Of a stretch of DNA of 64,000 bases, positions 1 to 7,580 are shown one piece after another. This DNA is from Streptomyces sp. XY006 (GTDB lineage Bacteria; Actinomycetota; Actinomycetes; Streptomycetales; Streptomycetaceae): NCBI RefSeq assembly GCF_002237655.1, contig NZ_NOKT01000026.1, positions 1 to 64,000 on the forward strand, read 5' to 3'. Under the pieces are notes generated by a model. It made no database searches. It had not been told where the DNA came from and saw nothing but the letters and a program-made list of their open reading frames with translations. Every line of letters begins with the position of its first letter. The stretch's first letter is position 1. The position numbers were made by a program, and so were the translations under genes.

Positions 1-1
1 C

Positions 2-79
2 CCGGCCGCGCCACCACCGCATGCCGCGCCCCCGCCCGGCCCGGCCGCGCCACCACCGCATGCCGCGCCCCCGCCCGGC
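2..79 (+). repeat. Two exact 39-bp tandem repeats (13-aa Pro/Ala unit)
   Basis: Bases 2-40 and 41-79 are identical, and a decayed third copy follows. Read in frame, each codes for PAAPPPHAAPPPG inside the N-terminal tail of the P-loop protein. More copies may lie upstream of the window. Confidence 0.9.
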
Positions 80-781
80 CCCGCCGCGCCGCCACCGCAG
101 GCCTCTCCGCCACCGCAGGCCTCCGTTCCGCCGCCGGACACCACCGGCCATGTGCCGCTGCCGCCGGGCGGCCCGGTCGCCATGCCGAGCGCGCCACCCG
201 CCGCGGCGGCTCCCGACCCTTCCGGTACGACGCTCGCCGTGCTGCTCATCGGCCCCGCGGGCGCGGGCAAGACCAGCGTCGCCAAGTACTGGGCGGACCA
301 CCGCCGCGTGCCCACGGCGCACATCAGCCTCGACGACGTGCGCGAGTGGGTCCGCTCCGGCTTCGCCGACCCGCAGTCCGGGTGGAACGACAACTCCGAG
401 GCGCAGTACCGCCTCGCCCGCCGCACCTGCGGCTTCGCCGCGCGCAACTTCCTGGCCAACGGCATCTCGTGCATCCTCGACGACGCGGTCTTCCCCGACC
501 GGCCGGTCGTCGGCCTCGGCGGCTGGAAGCGTCATGTCGGGCCCGGCCTGCTGCCGGTCGTCCTCCTGCCCGGGCTGGACATCGTCCTCGAACGCAACGC
601 GGAGCGCTCGGGGAACCGGCGGCTGTCGGACGAGGAGGTCGCCCGTATCCACGGCCGGATGGCCGGCTGGTACGGATCGGGTCTGCCGATCATCGACAAC
701 TCCCAGCTGGACGTCCCGGAGACGGCGAGGGTCCTGGACGACGTCCTGGCCAGGTCGATAGCGAGCCCACCGCAGTGGTGA
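2..781 (+). CDS. P-loop ATPase/kinase-like protein, 5' partial
   Basis: The frame is open from the first base, so the gene starts upstream of the window; the ATG at 152 is probably internal. About 259 residues are visible. The first ~65 are a proline/alanine-rich tail that begins with two exact copies of a 13-residue unit. A single P-loop domain follows: hydrophobic strand LAVLLIGP, then Walker A GPAGAGKT (251-274). Overall it resembles the small AAA_33/zeta-toxin-type predicted kinases that phosphorylate small molecules or nucleotides. The substrate cannot be told. The low-complexity tail suggests an extended linker, perhaps to another domain upstream. No neighbour indicates its role; 160 non-coding bases separate it from the M24 gene. 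Confidence 0.8.
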   Translation, partial: PAAPPPHAAPPPGPAAPPPHAAPPPGPAAPPPQASPPPQASVPPPDTTGHVPLPPGGPVAMPSAPPAAAAPDPSGTTLAVLLIGPAGAGKTSVAKYWADHRRVPTAHISLDDVREWVRSGFADPQSGWNDNSEAQYRLARRTCGFAARNFLANGISCILDDAVFPDRPVVGLGGWKRHVGPGLLPVVLLPGLDIVLERNAERSGNRRLSDEEVARIHGRMAGWYGSGLPIIDNSQLDVPETARVLDDVLARSIASPPQW

Positions 782-929
782 ACGCCCCGCGGGGGCGCGG
801 GGAACCGCGCACCGAGCCCCCACGCACGCGCGGACGGCACGCCACCCCGAACGGCACCCCCACCCACCCGGACATCCCGGGCACCGCCCACTCGGACGCC
901 CTCGACCGGCGCCGAACCGGCGGACCTCA

Positions 930-935
930 TAGGCT
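930..935 (+). promoter_or_regulatory. -10 element for a leaderless start
   Basis: TAGGCT lies exactly 6 nt before the ATG at 942, so transcription is predicted to begin at the A of the start codon. No convincing ribosome binding site precedes the ATG, which fits a leaderless mRNA. No clear -35 was seen. Confidence 0.55.
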
Positions 936-941
936 CGGGTC

Positions 942-2048
942 ATGTCAGAGGTGTACGCGGCCCGCCGGACGCGTCTGAGGGAATACTGCAACGCGGGCGG
1001 CAGCGCGGCGGCGCTGGTCTCCCGCCCCGCCAACGTGCGCTATCTCGCGGGCGCCGCCCCGCACGGCGCCGTCCTGCTGCTCGGCAAGACCGAGGATCTC
1101 CTGGTGTGCGGCCCGTCCGCGGACCGCCCGTCACAGGAGCGCCCCGACGAGGCCCTGCGCGTCCAGACCCTGCCCGGAGCCGCCGGCGGCGACCCGGCCG
1201 TCGCGGCAGCCGACCTGGCCCAGGGCCAGGGCGCCGACTCCCTCGCCGTCGAGGAGCACCACCTCACCGTGGCCCGGCACAGAGCCCTCGGTTCCGTCGC
1301 CCCCCGGCTCCGTCTCGCCGGCCTCGGCGGCGCGGTCGAGCAGCTCAGGGTCGTCAAGGACGAGGAGGAGATCTCCTGCATGCGCATCGGCGCGGAGATC
1401 GCCGACCAGGCCCTCGGCGAACTGCTGGAGTCCATCCTCGTCGGCCGCACCGAGCGTCACCTCGCCCTGGAGCTGGAGAGACGCCTGGTCGACCACGGAG
1501 CCGACGGACCGGCCTTCCCGACCTCCGTCGCCACGGGGCCGAACGCCGGACGCCCCGGCCACCGCCCCACCGACCGCCGTGTGGAGGAGGGCGACTTCCT
1601 CTCCGTCTGCCTCGGTGCGACCTACCGCGGCTACCGCTGCGAGATCGGCCGCACGTTCGTCATCGGCACCGCTCCCGCGGACTGGCAGATCGAGCTGTAC
1701 GACCTGGTCTTCGCCGCCCAGCGGGCCGGGCGTGAGAGCCTGGTACCCGGCGCCGCCTGCCGGGACGTCGACCGTGCCGCCCGCCAGGTCCTGGACTCCG
1801 CGGGGTACACCGAAGGCCTCACGGCCCTGACCGGACACGGTGTGGGGCTCGAAATCGACGAGGACCCTCAGTTGAGTCCCGCGGCCATGGGTAAACTGGA
1901 CGCTTGCGTGCCGGTCACCGTCGAACCGGGGGTCCACCTCCCGGGCCGGGGCGGTGTCCGGATCGATGACACGCTCGTCGTCCGCCCCGAGGCGGACGGC
2001 GGACCCGAGCTACTCACCATCACGACCAAGGAGCTGCTCGCCCTCTAG
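942..2048 (+). CDS. M24 (aminopeptidase P/creatinase-fold) protein with altered metal ligands
   Basis: A 368-residue protein with a creatinase-like N-terminal domain (about 1-135) and a pita-bread M24 domain (about 145-350). Active M24 peptidases bind two divalent metals through D, D, H, E, E. Here the aligned positions are C223 (in VCLG), E234 (in CEIGRTF), H299 (GHGVG), E328 (VEPG) and D342 (RIDD), so three of five ligands differ. The substrate-side segment GPNAGRPGH is kept. The family normally removes residues N-terminal to proline; this member may bind different metals, have another activity, or be a non-catalytic relative. It sits just upstream of efp, a common actinobacterial neighbourhood, with 49 nt between stop and start. 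The start was chosen from the -10 element 6 nt upstream. Confidence 0.88.
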   Translation: MSEVYAARRTRLREYCNAGGSAAALVSRPANVRYLAGAAPHGAVLLLGKTEDLLVCGPSADRPSQERPDEALRVQTLPGAAGGDPAVAAADLAQGQGADSLAVEEHHLTVARHRALGSVAPRLRLAGLGGAVEQLRVVKDEEEISCMRIGAEIADQALGELLESILVGRTERHLALELERRLVDHGADGPAFPTSVATGPNAGRPGHRPTDRRVEEGDFLSVCLGATYRGYRCEIGRTFVIGTAPADWQIELYDLVFAAQRAGRESLVPGAACRDVDRAARQVLDSAGYTEGLTALTGHGVGLEIDEDPQLSPAAMGKLDACVPVTVEPGVHLPGRGGVRIDDTLVVRPEADGGPELLTITTKELLAL

Positions 2049-2097
2049 GAAGGTGCGTGCACCGGGGTCGTACGTCAGTCCAGGAGATTCCGCAACC

Positions 2098-2664
2098 GTG
2101 GCTTCCACGAACGACCTCAAGAACGGCATGGTGCTCAAGCTCGAAGGCGGCCAGCTCTGGTCCGTCGTCGAGTTCCAGCACGTCAAGCCCGGCAAGGGCC
2201 CGGCCTTCGTGCGCACCAAGCTCAAGAACGTGCTCTCCGGCAAGGTCGTCGACAAGACCTTCAACGCCGGCGTCAAGGTCGAAACGGCCACCGTCGACAA
2301 GCGCGACATGCAGTTCTCCTACATGGACGGCGAGTACTTCGTCTTCATGGACATGGAGACCTACGACCAGCTCATGGTCGACCGCAAGGCCGTCGGCGAC
2401 GCCGCCAACTTCCTGATCGAGGGCTTCACCGCCACCGTCGCCCAGCACGAGGGCGAGGTGCTCTTCGTCGAGCTGCCCGCCGCCGTCGAGCTCGTCGTCC
2501 AGGAGACCGAGCCGGGCGTCCAGGGCGACCGCTCCACCGGTGGCACCAAGCCCGCCACGCTGGAGACCGGCCACCAGATCCAGGTCCCGCTCTTCATCAC
2601 CACCGGTGAGAAGATCAAGGTCGACACCCGCACCAGCGACTACCTCGGCCGGGTGAACAGCTAA
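2098..2664 (+). CDS. efp: Translation elongation factor P
   Basis: EF-P relieves ribosomes stalled at polyproline by entering between the E and P sites. The 188-residue length is the family norm. Domain I (KOW-like) holds the loop PGKGP at 31-35 with K33 at its tip; this proline-flanked lysine is the actinobacterial form reported to work without lysine modification. The C-terminal domains include the conserved GDRSTGGTKPATLETG region. The GTG start at 2098 is chosen because AGGAG at 2082-2086 precedes it and the length fits; the frame stays open further upstream but does not resemble EF-P. It lies 2 nt before nusB, so the two are probably co-transcribed. Confidence 0.98.
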   Translation: MASTNDLKNGMVLKLEGGQLWSVVEFQHVKPGKGPAFVRTKLKNVLSGKVVDKTFNAGVKVETATVDKRDMQFSYMDGEYFVFMDMETYDQLMVDRKAVGDAANFLIEGFTATVAQHEGEVLFVELPAAVELVVQETEPGVQGDRSTGGTKPATLETGHQIQVPLFITTGEKIKVDTRTSDYLGRVNS

Positions 2665-2666
2665 CC

Positions 2667-3101
2667 GTGGCTGCCCGCAACACGGCCCGCAAGCGCGCCT
2701 TCCAGATCCTCTTCGAGGGGGACCAGCGCGGCGCCGAGGTCCTGACGGTCCTCGCGGACTGGGTCCGGCTCTCCCGGACGGACACCCGCCAGCCGCCGGT
2801 CAGCGAGTACACGATGGCGCTGGTCGAGGGCTACGCGAAGCACGCGAAGCGCATCGACGAGCTGATCGCCCAGTACTCGGTCGGCTGGACGCTGGACCGG
2901 ATGCCCGTGGTCGACCGCAACATCCTGCGGCTCGGCGCGTACGAGCTGATCTGGGTCGACGGCACCCCGGACGCGGTCGTCCTGGACGAGATGGTGCAGC
3001 TCGCCAAGGAGTTCTCCACGGACGAGTCGCCCGCCTTCGTGAACGGCCTGCTCGGCCGGCTGAAGGAGCTCAAGCCGTCACTGCGCCGCGACGAGGCCTG
3101 A
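2667..3101 (+). CDS. nusB: Transcription antitermination protein NusB
   Basis: NusB pairs with NusE (S10) on boxA RNA to form the antitermination complex on rRNA operons. The 144-residue all-helical protein carries family landmarks: an N-terminal ARNTARKRAFQILFE helix, VVDRNILRLGAYEL in the middle and FVNGLLGRL near the C-terminus. The GTG start lies 2 nt after the efp stop, so translation is probably coupled. A strong hairpin pair follows. Confidence 0.97.
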   Translation: MAARNTARKRAFQILFEGDQRGAEVLTVLADWVRLSRTDTRQPPVSEYTMALVEGYAKHAKRIDELIAQYSVGWTLDRMPVVDRNILRLGAYELIWVDGTPDAVVLDEMVQLAKEFSTDESPAFVNGLLGRLKELKPSLRRDEA

Positions 3102-3138
3102 GCCGCGACGGGGTCTCTAGAGAGGCCGAACAGACGGA

Positions 3139-3182
3139 ACGCCGGAGGGCCCGCAGCAGGAGTGCTGCGGGCCCTCCGGCGT
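3139..3182 (+). terminator. 20-bp perfect hairpin after nusB
   Basis: Arms 3139-3158 and 3163-3182 are perfectly complementary around the 4-nt loop ggag. It lies 37 nt past the nusB stop and lacks a U-tract, as is usual in Streptomyces. It probably ends the efp-nusB transcript. Confidence 0.8.
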
Positions 3183-3219
3183 CCCCGCGTACGGCGGGGG
3201 CTGCCCGCCTGGCGCAGAC

Positions 3220-3267
3220 GCCGCCGGGGGTGGCTGGAACCCTCTGGTTCCAGCCACCCCCGGCGGC
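3220..3267 (-). terminator. 22-bp perfect hairpin after bldD
   Basis: Arms 3220-3241 and 3246-3267 pair perfectly around the loop ctct. It lies 38 bp beyond the bldD stop on the minus strand and is the mirror partner of the nusB hairpin, so each convergent transcript meets its own structure first. Confidence 0.78.
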
Positions 3268-3305
3268 ACGTTTCTGCTGGCTCCGCGGGCGGTCCCGCGG
3301 AGCGG

Positions 3306-3809
3306 TCAGCCCTCCTCGTGGGAGGCGACCGCGCGGCGCGCGTCCGCGTCCAGGACGCCCCAGCTGATCAGCTGCTCGGTGAGCACCGAGGGCGACTGGT
3401 CGTAGATGACGGCGAGTGTGCGCAGGTCGTCCTGGCGGATCGAGAGCACCTTGCCGTTGTAGTCACCGCGCTGCGACTGGATCGTGGCCGCGTAGCGCTG
3501 CAGGGGGCCCGCCTTCTCGGCCGGCACCGTGGCCAGCCGCTCCAGGTCCAGGACCAGCTTCGGCGGCGGCTCGGCGGCGCCGCCCGGGGTCGTGCCCGGG
3601 AGCAGCTCCTGCACCGGAACGCCGTAGAAATCCGCCAGCTCGGCAAGGCGCTGCACGGTCACGGCACGGTCGCCGCGCTCGTACGAACCGACCACGACCG
3701 CCTTCCAGCGTCCCTGGGACTTCTCCTCGACACCGTGGAGGGAAAGGCCCTGCTGGGTGCGGATCGCCCGGAGCTTGGCCCCGAGCTGTTTGGCGTATTC
3801 GCTGGACAT
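3306..3809 (-). CDS. bldD: Developmental master regulator BldD
   Basis: BldD represses sporulation genes in vegetative growth; tetrameric c-di-GMP bridges two subunits and activates DNA binding. The 167-residue protein has an XRE-type HTH (about 7-70) and a C-terminal c-di-GMP domain. The binding motif RGD-x8-RxxD is complete: R114-G115-D116 and R125-Q126-D127-D128, matching the published numbering. The ATG at 3809 is chosen over an in-frame start five codons upstream because it gives the known MSSEYAKQLG N-terminus. Two adjacent BldD-box matches lie upstream at 3866-3895, so autoregulation is very likely. It is convergent with nusB and divergent from pyrR. Confidence 0.98.
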   Translation of the reverse strand: MSSEYAKQLGAKLRAIRTQQGLSLHGVEEKSQGRWKAVVVGSYERGDRAVTVQRLAELADFYGVPVQELLPGTTPGGAAEPPPKLVLDLERLATVPAEKAGPLQRYAATIQSQRGDYNGKVLSIRQDDLRTLAVIYDQSPSVLTEQLISWGVLDADARRAVASHEEG

Positions 3810-3865
3810 ATAGCTCCCCGGCACTGTGTCGACGCGTCTGGCGTGGGTGCCAGCCCGCGCGGCTG

Positions 3866-3895
3866 GTAACTCACTGTGAGGTTACGCAGCGTTAC
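3866..3895. promoter_or_regulatory. Tandem BldD boxes in the bldD promoter
   Basis: The 15-mer at 3881-3895, gttacgcagcgttac, matches the published BldD consensus nTnACnC(A/T)GnGTnAn at every fixed position. The directly adjoining 15-mer at 3866-3880, gtaactcactgtgag, matches with one mismatch. They lie 57-86 bp upstream of the bldD start, which suggests cooperative autorepression. Confidence 0.8.
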
Positions 3896-4030
3896 TCTGC
3901 CGCGTCAAGCCGAATGGTCCGCACCGACTCTTCCGTGGTATCGGCACCCCGTTGGGCCGAATAGGTGATCCGAGGGGGCCGTCCGGGCGATCGCCGGGGC
4001 CTGCTACCGTGGATGGCGCAATCCCGACGT

Positions 4031-4066
4031 CCTTTAAGGTCCGTCCCGTGAGGCGGAGAAGGAGGT
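4031..4066 (+). promoter_or_regulatory. PyrR-binding RNA hairpin overlapping the pyrR Shine-Dalgarno
   Basis: Bases 4044-4054 (tcccgtgaggc) match the PyrR anti-antiterminator core UCCNGNGAGGY. They sit in a hairpin: upper stem 4041-4045/4052-4056 with hexaloop CCGTGA, lower stem cctt 4031-4034/aagg 4059-4062. The lower stem uses the pyrR Shine-Dalgarno bases (aaggaggt, 4059-4066). PyrR bound to UMP could therefore hide the ribosome site, as described for Mycobacterium pyr genes. Confidence 0.75.
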
Positions 4067-4075
4067 CCGTTTCGT

Positions 4076-4642
4076 ATGGACACGCACGACGCACCGTCCG
4101 ATGCCCGGCCCGTTCTCGAAGGGCCCGACATCGCGCGGGTACTGACCCGCATCGCCCACGAGATCGTCGAACGCGCCAAGGGCGCCGACGACGTGGTGCT
4201 CCTCGGCATCCCGACCCGGGGCGTCTTCCTCGCCCGGCGGATCGCCGACAAGCTGGAGCAGATCACCGAGCGCAAGGTCCCCTGCGGCTCGCTCGACATC
4301 ACCATGTACCGCGACGACCTGCGCATGCACCCGCCGCGTGCGCTGGCCCGCACCGAGATCCCCGGTGACGGCATCGACGGCAAGCTGGTCGTCCTCGTCG
4401 ACGACGTGCTCTTCTCCGGCCGCACCATCCGCGCCGCCCTCGACGCCCTGAACGACATCGGGCGCCCGCGCGCGGTGCAGCTCGCCGTGCTCGTCGACCG
4501 CGGCCACCGCGAACTGCCCATTCGCGCCGACTACGTCGGCAAGAACCTCCCCACGTCGTTGCGGGAGACGGTCAAGGTCCAGCTCGCCGAGGAGGACGGT
4601 CGCGACACCGTGCTGCTCGGTGCCAAGCCGGACGCCCAGTAG
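4076..4642 (+). CDS. pyrR: PyrR, bifunctional pyr operon regulator/uracil phosphoribosyltransferase
   Basis: PyrR senses UMP and represses pyr gene expression by binding leader RNA; it also has weak UPRTase activity. The 188-residue type I PRTase fold shows the PRPP loop VDDVLFSGRT at 108-117 and the hood segment GSLDITMYRDDL. The ATG at 4076 is preceded by a strong aaggaggt. It heads the pyrimidine operon: pyrB starts 102 nt later, with an 8-bp hairpin (4650-4672) in the gap. Control by its own leader hairpin is likely. Confidence 0.96.
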   Translation: MDTHDAPSDARPVLEGPDIARVLTRIAHEIVERAKGADDVVLLGIPTRGVFLARRIADKLEQITERKVPCGSLDITMYRDDLRMHPPRALARTEIPGDGIDGKLVVLVDDVLFSGRTIRAALDALNDIGRPRAVQLAVLVDRGHRELPIRADYVGKNLPTSLRETVKVQLAEEDGRDTVLLGAKPDAQ

Positions 4643-4744
4643 CGCCTCGGGCGTACGCCGCTGTCGTACGCCGGCTCAATGCGCGCGCCCGCGCGCCCGT
4701 CTGCCCCGAATCTCCCGTTTGAACTGCCTTACGGAGCCTGACAG

Positions 4745-5722
4745 ATGCAGCGTCATCTCATCTCGGCCGCCGACCTCACCCGTGACGACGCCGTCCTGAT
4801 CCTCGACACCGCCGAGGAGATGGCCCGGGTCGCCGACCGGCCGATCAAGAAGCTGCCGACCCTGCGCGGCCGCACGATCGTCAACCTCTTCTTCGAGGAC
4901 TCCACCCGCACCCGGATCTCCTTCGAGGCCGCCGAGAAGCGCCTCTCCGCGGACGTCATCAACTTCACCGCCAAGGGCTCCAGCGTCTCCAAGGGCGAGT
5001 CCCTGAAGGACACCGCCCAGACCCTGGAGGCCATGGGCGTCGACGCCGTGGTCATCCGGCACGGCGCCTCGGGCGCCCCGTACCGGCTGGCGAACTCCGG
5101 CTGGATCGACGCGGTCGTCGTCAACGCCGGCGACGGCACGCACCAGCACCCCACCCAGGCCCTGCTGGACGCCTTCACCATGCGCCGCCGCCTGATCGGC
5201 CCGGACGCCGGACTCGGCCAGGACCTCGACGGCCGGCGCATCACCATCGTCGGCGACGTCCTGCACAGCCGGGTCGCCCGCTCCAACGTCGACCTGCTGC
5301 ACACCCTCGGCGCCGAGGTCACCCTCGTCGCCCCGCCGACGCTGCTGCCCGTCGGCGTCGAGGCCTGGCCCTGCGAGGTCTCCTACGACCTCGACAGCAC
5401 GCTGACCAAGTCCGACGCGGTGATGATGCTGCGCGTGCAGCGCGAGCGGATGAACGCCGCGTTCTTCCCGACCGAGCGCGAGTACTCCCGCCGCTACGGC
5501 CTCGACGGCGACCGCATGGCGCGGATGCCCGAGCACGCCGTCGTGATGCACCCCGGGCCGATGGTCCGCGGCATGGAGATCACCGCCGAGGTCGCCGACT
5601 CCGACCGCTGCACCGTCGTCGAGCAGGTCGCCAACGGCGTCTCCATCCGGATGGCCGTCCTGTACCTGCTGCTCGGTGGAAACGAGCCCGCCGTCACCCA
5701 CCCCCGTACCGAGGAGAAGTAA
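4745..5722 (+). CDS. pyrB: Aspartate carbamoyltransferase catalytic subunit
   Basis: Catalyses carbamoyl phosphate + L-aspartate to N-carbamoyl-aspartate, the committed step of UMP synthesis. The 325-residue protein has the carbamoyl-phosphate motif STRTR at 53-57, the HPTQALLD segment of the shared ATCase/OTCase fold and the C-terminal MHPGPMVRG. There is no pyrI regulatory-chain gene nearby, so control probably falls to PyrR. Only 5 nt separate its stop from pyrC. Confidence 0.97.
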   Translation: MQRHLISAADLTRDDAVLILDTAEEMARVADRPIKKLPTLRGRTIVNLFFEDSTRTRISFEAAEKRLSADVINFTAKGSSVSKGESLKDTAQTLEAMGVDAVVIRHGASGAPYRLANSGWIDAVVVNAGDGTHQHPTQALLDAFTMRRRLIGPDAGLGQDLDGRRITIVGDVLHSRVARSNVDLLHTLGAEVTLVAPPTLLPVGVEAWPCEVSYDLDSTLTKSDAVMMLRVQRERMNAAFFPTEREYSRRYGLDGDRMARMPEHAVVMHPGPMVRGMEITAEVADSDRCTVVEQVANGVSIRMAVLYLLLGGNEPAVTHPRTEEK

Positions 5723-5727
5723 GACAG

Positions 5728-7014
5728 ATGAGCAAGACCCTGATCCGTGGTGCGAAGGTGCTCGGCGGCGAGCCGCAGGACGTGCTGATCGACGGCGGGA
5801 CCATCGCCGAGGTGGGTGCCGGTCTGAGCGCCGAGGGCGCCGAGGTCGTCGAGGCCGACGGCAAGGTGCTGCTGCCGGGCCTGGTCGACCTGCACACCCA
5901 CCTGCGCGAGCCCGGCCGCGAGGACTCCGAGACCGTCCTCACCGGCACCCGGGCCGCGGCCTCCGGCGGCTACACCACCGTCTTCGCCATGGCCAACACC
6001 TTCCCCGTCGCCGACACCGCCGGCGTCGTCGAGCAGGTCTGGCGGCTCGGCAAGGAGCACGGCTACTGCGACGTCCAGCCGATCGGCGCCGTCACCGTCG
6101 GCCTCGACGGCAGGAAGCTCGCCGAGCTGGGCGCCATGCACGAGTCGGCCGCCGGCGTCACCGTCTTCTCCGACGACGGCAAGTGCGTGCACGACGCCGT
6201 GATCATGCGCCGGGCCCTGGAGTACGTGAAGGCCTTCGGCGGCGTCATCGCGCAGCACGCGCAGGAGCCGCGGCTGACCGAGGGCGCCCAGATGAACGAG
6301 GGGATCGTCTCCGCCGAGCTGGGACTCGGCGGCTGGCCCGCGGTGGCCGAGGAGTCGATCATCGCCCGGGACGTCCTGCTCGCCGAGCACGTCGGCTCCC
6401 GCGTCCACATCTGCCACCTGTCGACCGCCGGGTCCGTCGAGATCGTCCGCTGGGCCAAGTCCCGCGGCATCGCCGTGACCGCCGAGGTCACCCCGCACCA
6501 CCTGCTCCTCACCGACGAGCTGGTCCGCACGTACAACCCCGTCTACAAGGTCAACCCGCCGCTGCGCACCGAGCGGGACGTGATGGCCCTGCGCGAGGCC
6601 CTCGCCGACGGCACGATCGACATCGTCGCCACCGACCACGCCCCGCACCCGCACGAGGACAAGGACTGCGAGTGGGCCGCGGCCGCCATGGGCATGGTCG
6701 GGCTGGAGACCGCGCTGTCGGTGGTGCAGGAGACCATGGTCGACACGGGCCTGCTGGACTGGGCCGGCGTCGCCGACCGGATGTCCGTCAAGCCCGCGCA
6801 GATCGGACAGGCCACGGGCCACGGCCGCCCCGTCTCGGCAGGTGAGCCCGCCAACCTCACCCTGGTCGACACGGCATACCGTGGACTGGTGGAACCCGCG
6901 GGCTTCGCCTCGCGCAGCCGCAACACCCCCTACGAGGGGCGTGAGCTGCCGGGCCGTGTGACGCACACGTGGCTGCGGGGCAAGGCCACGCTCGTCGACG
7001 GGAAGCTCACGTGA
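5728..7014 (+). CDS. pyrC: Dihydroorotase
   Basis: Cyclises carbamoyl-aspartate to dihydroorotate. The 428-residue class I amidohydrolase has the metal site D54-L-H56-T-H58 followed by LREPG, later ICHLSTAGS and EVTPHHLLL histidines, and the catalytic-Asp segment ATDHAPH. It is operon member three, with its stop overlapping the next start in a GTGA junction. Confidence 0.97.
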   Translation: MSKTLIRGAKVLGGEPQDVLIDGGTIAEVGAGLSAEGAEVVEADGKVLLPGLVDLHTHLREPGREDSETVLTGTRAAASGGYTTVFAMANTFPVADTAGVVEQVWRLGKEHGYCDVQPIGAVTVGLDGRKLAELGAMHESAAGVTVFSDDGKCVHDAVIMRRALEYVKAFGGVIAQHAQEPRLTEGAQMNEGIVSAELGLGGWPAVAEESIIARDVLLAEHVGSRVHICHLSTAGSVEIVRWAKSRGIAVTAEVTPHHLLLTDELVRTYNPVYKVNPPLRTERDVMALREALADGTIDIVATDHAPHPHEDKDCEWAAAAMGMVGLETALSVVQETMVDTGLLDWAGVADRMSVKPAQIGQATGHGRPVSAGEPANLTLVDTAYRGLVEPAGFASRSRNTPYEGRELPGRVTHTWLRGKATLVDGKLT

Positions 7015-7580
7015 CACCTGTACTCCTGCTGGCCGCCGAGAAGGAATCGGCGGAAGTGACCGACTGGGCCGCCCGCATCGGCTGGGTCGTCGGCCTCGCC
7101 CTCTTCGTCGCACTCGTCTACTGGCTGATGCGCGAGGGCTGGAAGTGGCGCGGCACCCTCCAGGGCGACCTGCCCGAGCTGCCCGTCACCCCGGACGACC
7201 CGGGCCCGGCACGCCTGACCATGAGCGGCCGGTACCACGGCTCCACCACCGCCGGGCAGTGGCTCGACCGCATCGTCGCCCAGGGCCTGGGCACCCGCAG
7301 CCGCGCCGAGCTCACACTGACGGACGCCGGCCTGGACGTCGTACGCCCCGGGGCACAGGACTTCTTCGTCCCGCTGGCACAGCTGCGCGAGGCCCGGCTG
7401 GACAAGGGCATCGCCGGCAAGGTGCTCACCGAGGGCGGCCTGCTGGTCGTCACGTGGGCGCACGGCGACCGGGTGATCGACTCCGGCTTCCGCTCCGACC
7501 ACGCGGCCGAGCACAACGAGTGGGCCGACACCATCAACACCATGATCGAGAAGAACACCAGGGAAGGCGCCGAACGATGA
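7011..7580 (+). CDS. Membrane-anchored PH-like protein conserved between pyrC and carA
   Basis: A 189-residue protein of unknown function with a short N-terminus, one membrane helix (about residues 17-37, IGWVVGLALFVALVYWLM) and a cytoplasmic domain of about 140 residues, mostly beta, resembling bacterial PH-like modules. The GTG start at 7011 overlaps the pyrC stop by 4 nt and the carA start overlaps its stop by 4 nt, so it is translated as part of the pyrimidine operon. From memory, Mycobacterium tuberculosis also has a membrane-protein gene (Rv1382) between pyrC and carA, so the position is old. It might tether or scaffold pathway enzymes at the membrane; that is speculation. Confidence 0.9.
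   Translation: MTPVLLLAAEKESAEVTDWAARIGWVVGLALFVALVYWLMREGWKWRGTLQGDLPELPVTPDDPGPARLTMSGRYHGSTTAGQWLDRIVAQGLGTRSRAELTLTDAGLDVVRPGAQDFFVPLAQLREARLDKGIAGKVLTEGGLLVVTWAHGDRVIDSGFRSDHAAEHNEWADTINTMIEKNTREGAER

Noticed and set aside
4650..4672. 8-bp hairpin between pyrR and pyrB as a PyrR attenuator
   Set aside because: It lacks the UCCNGNGAGG core and a following terminator/antiterminator pair; the convincing PyrR element is before pyrR.
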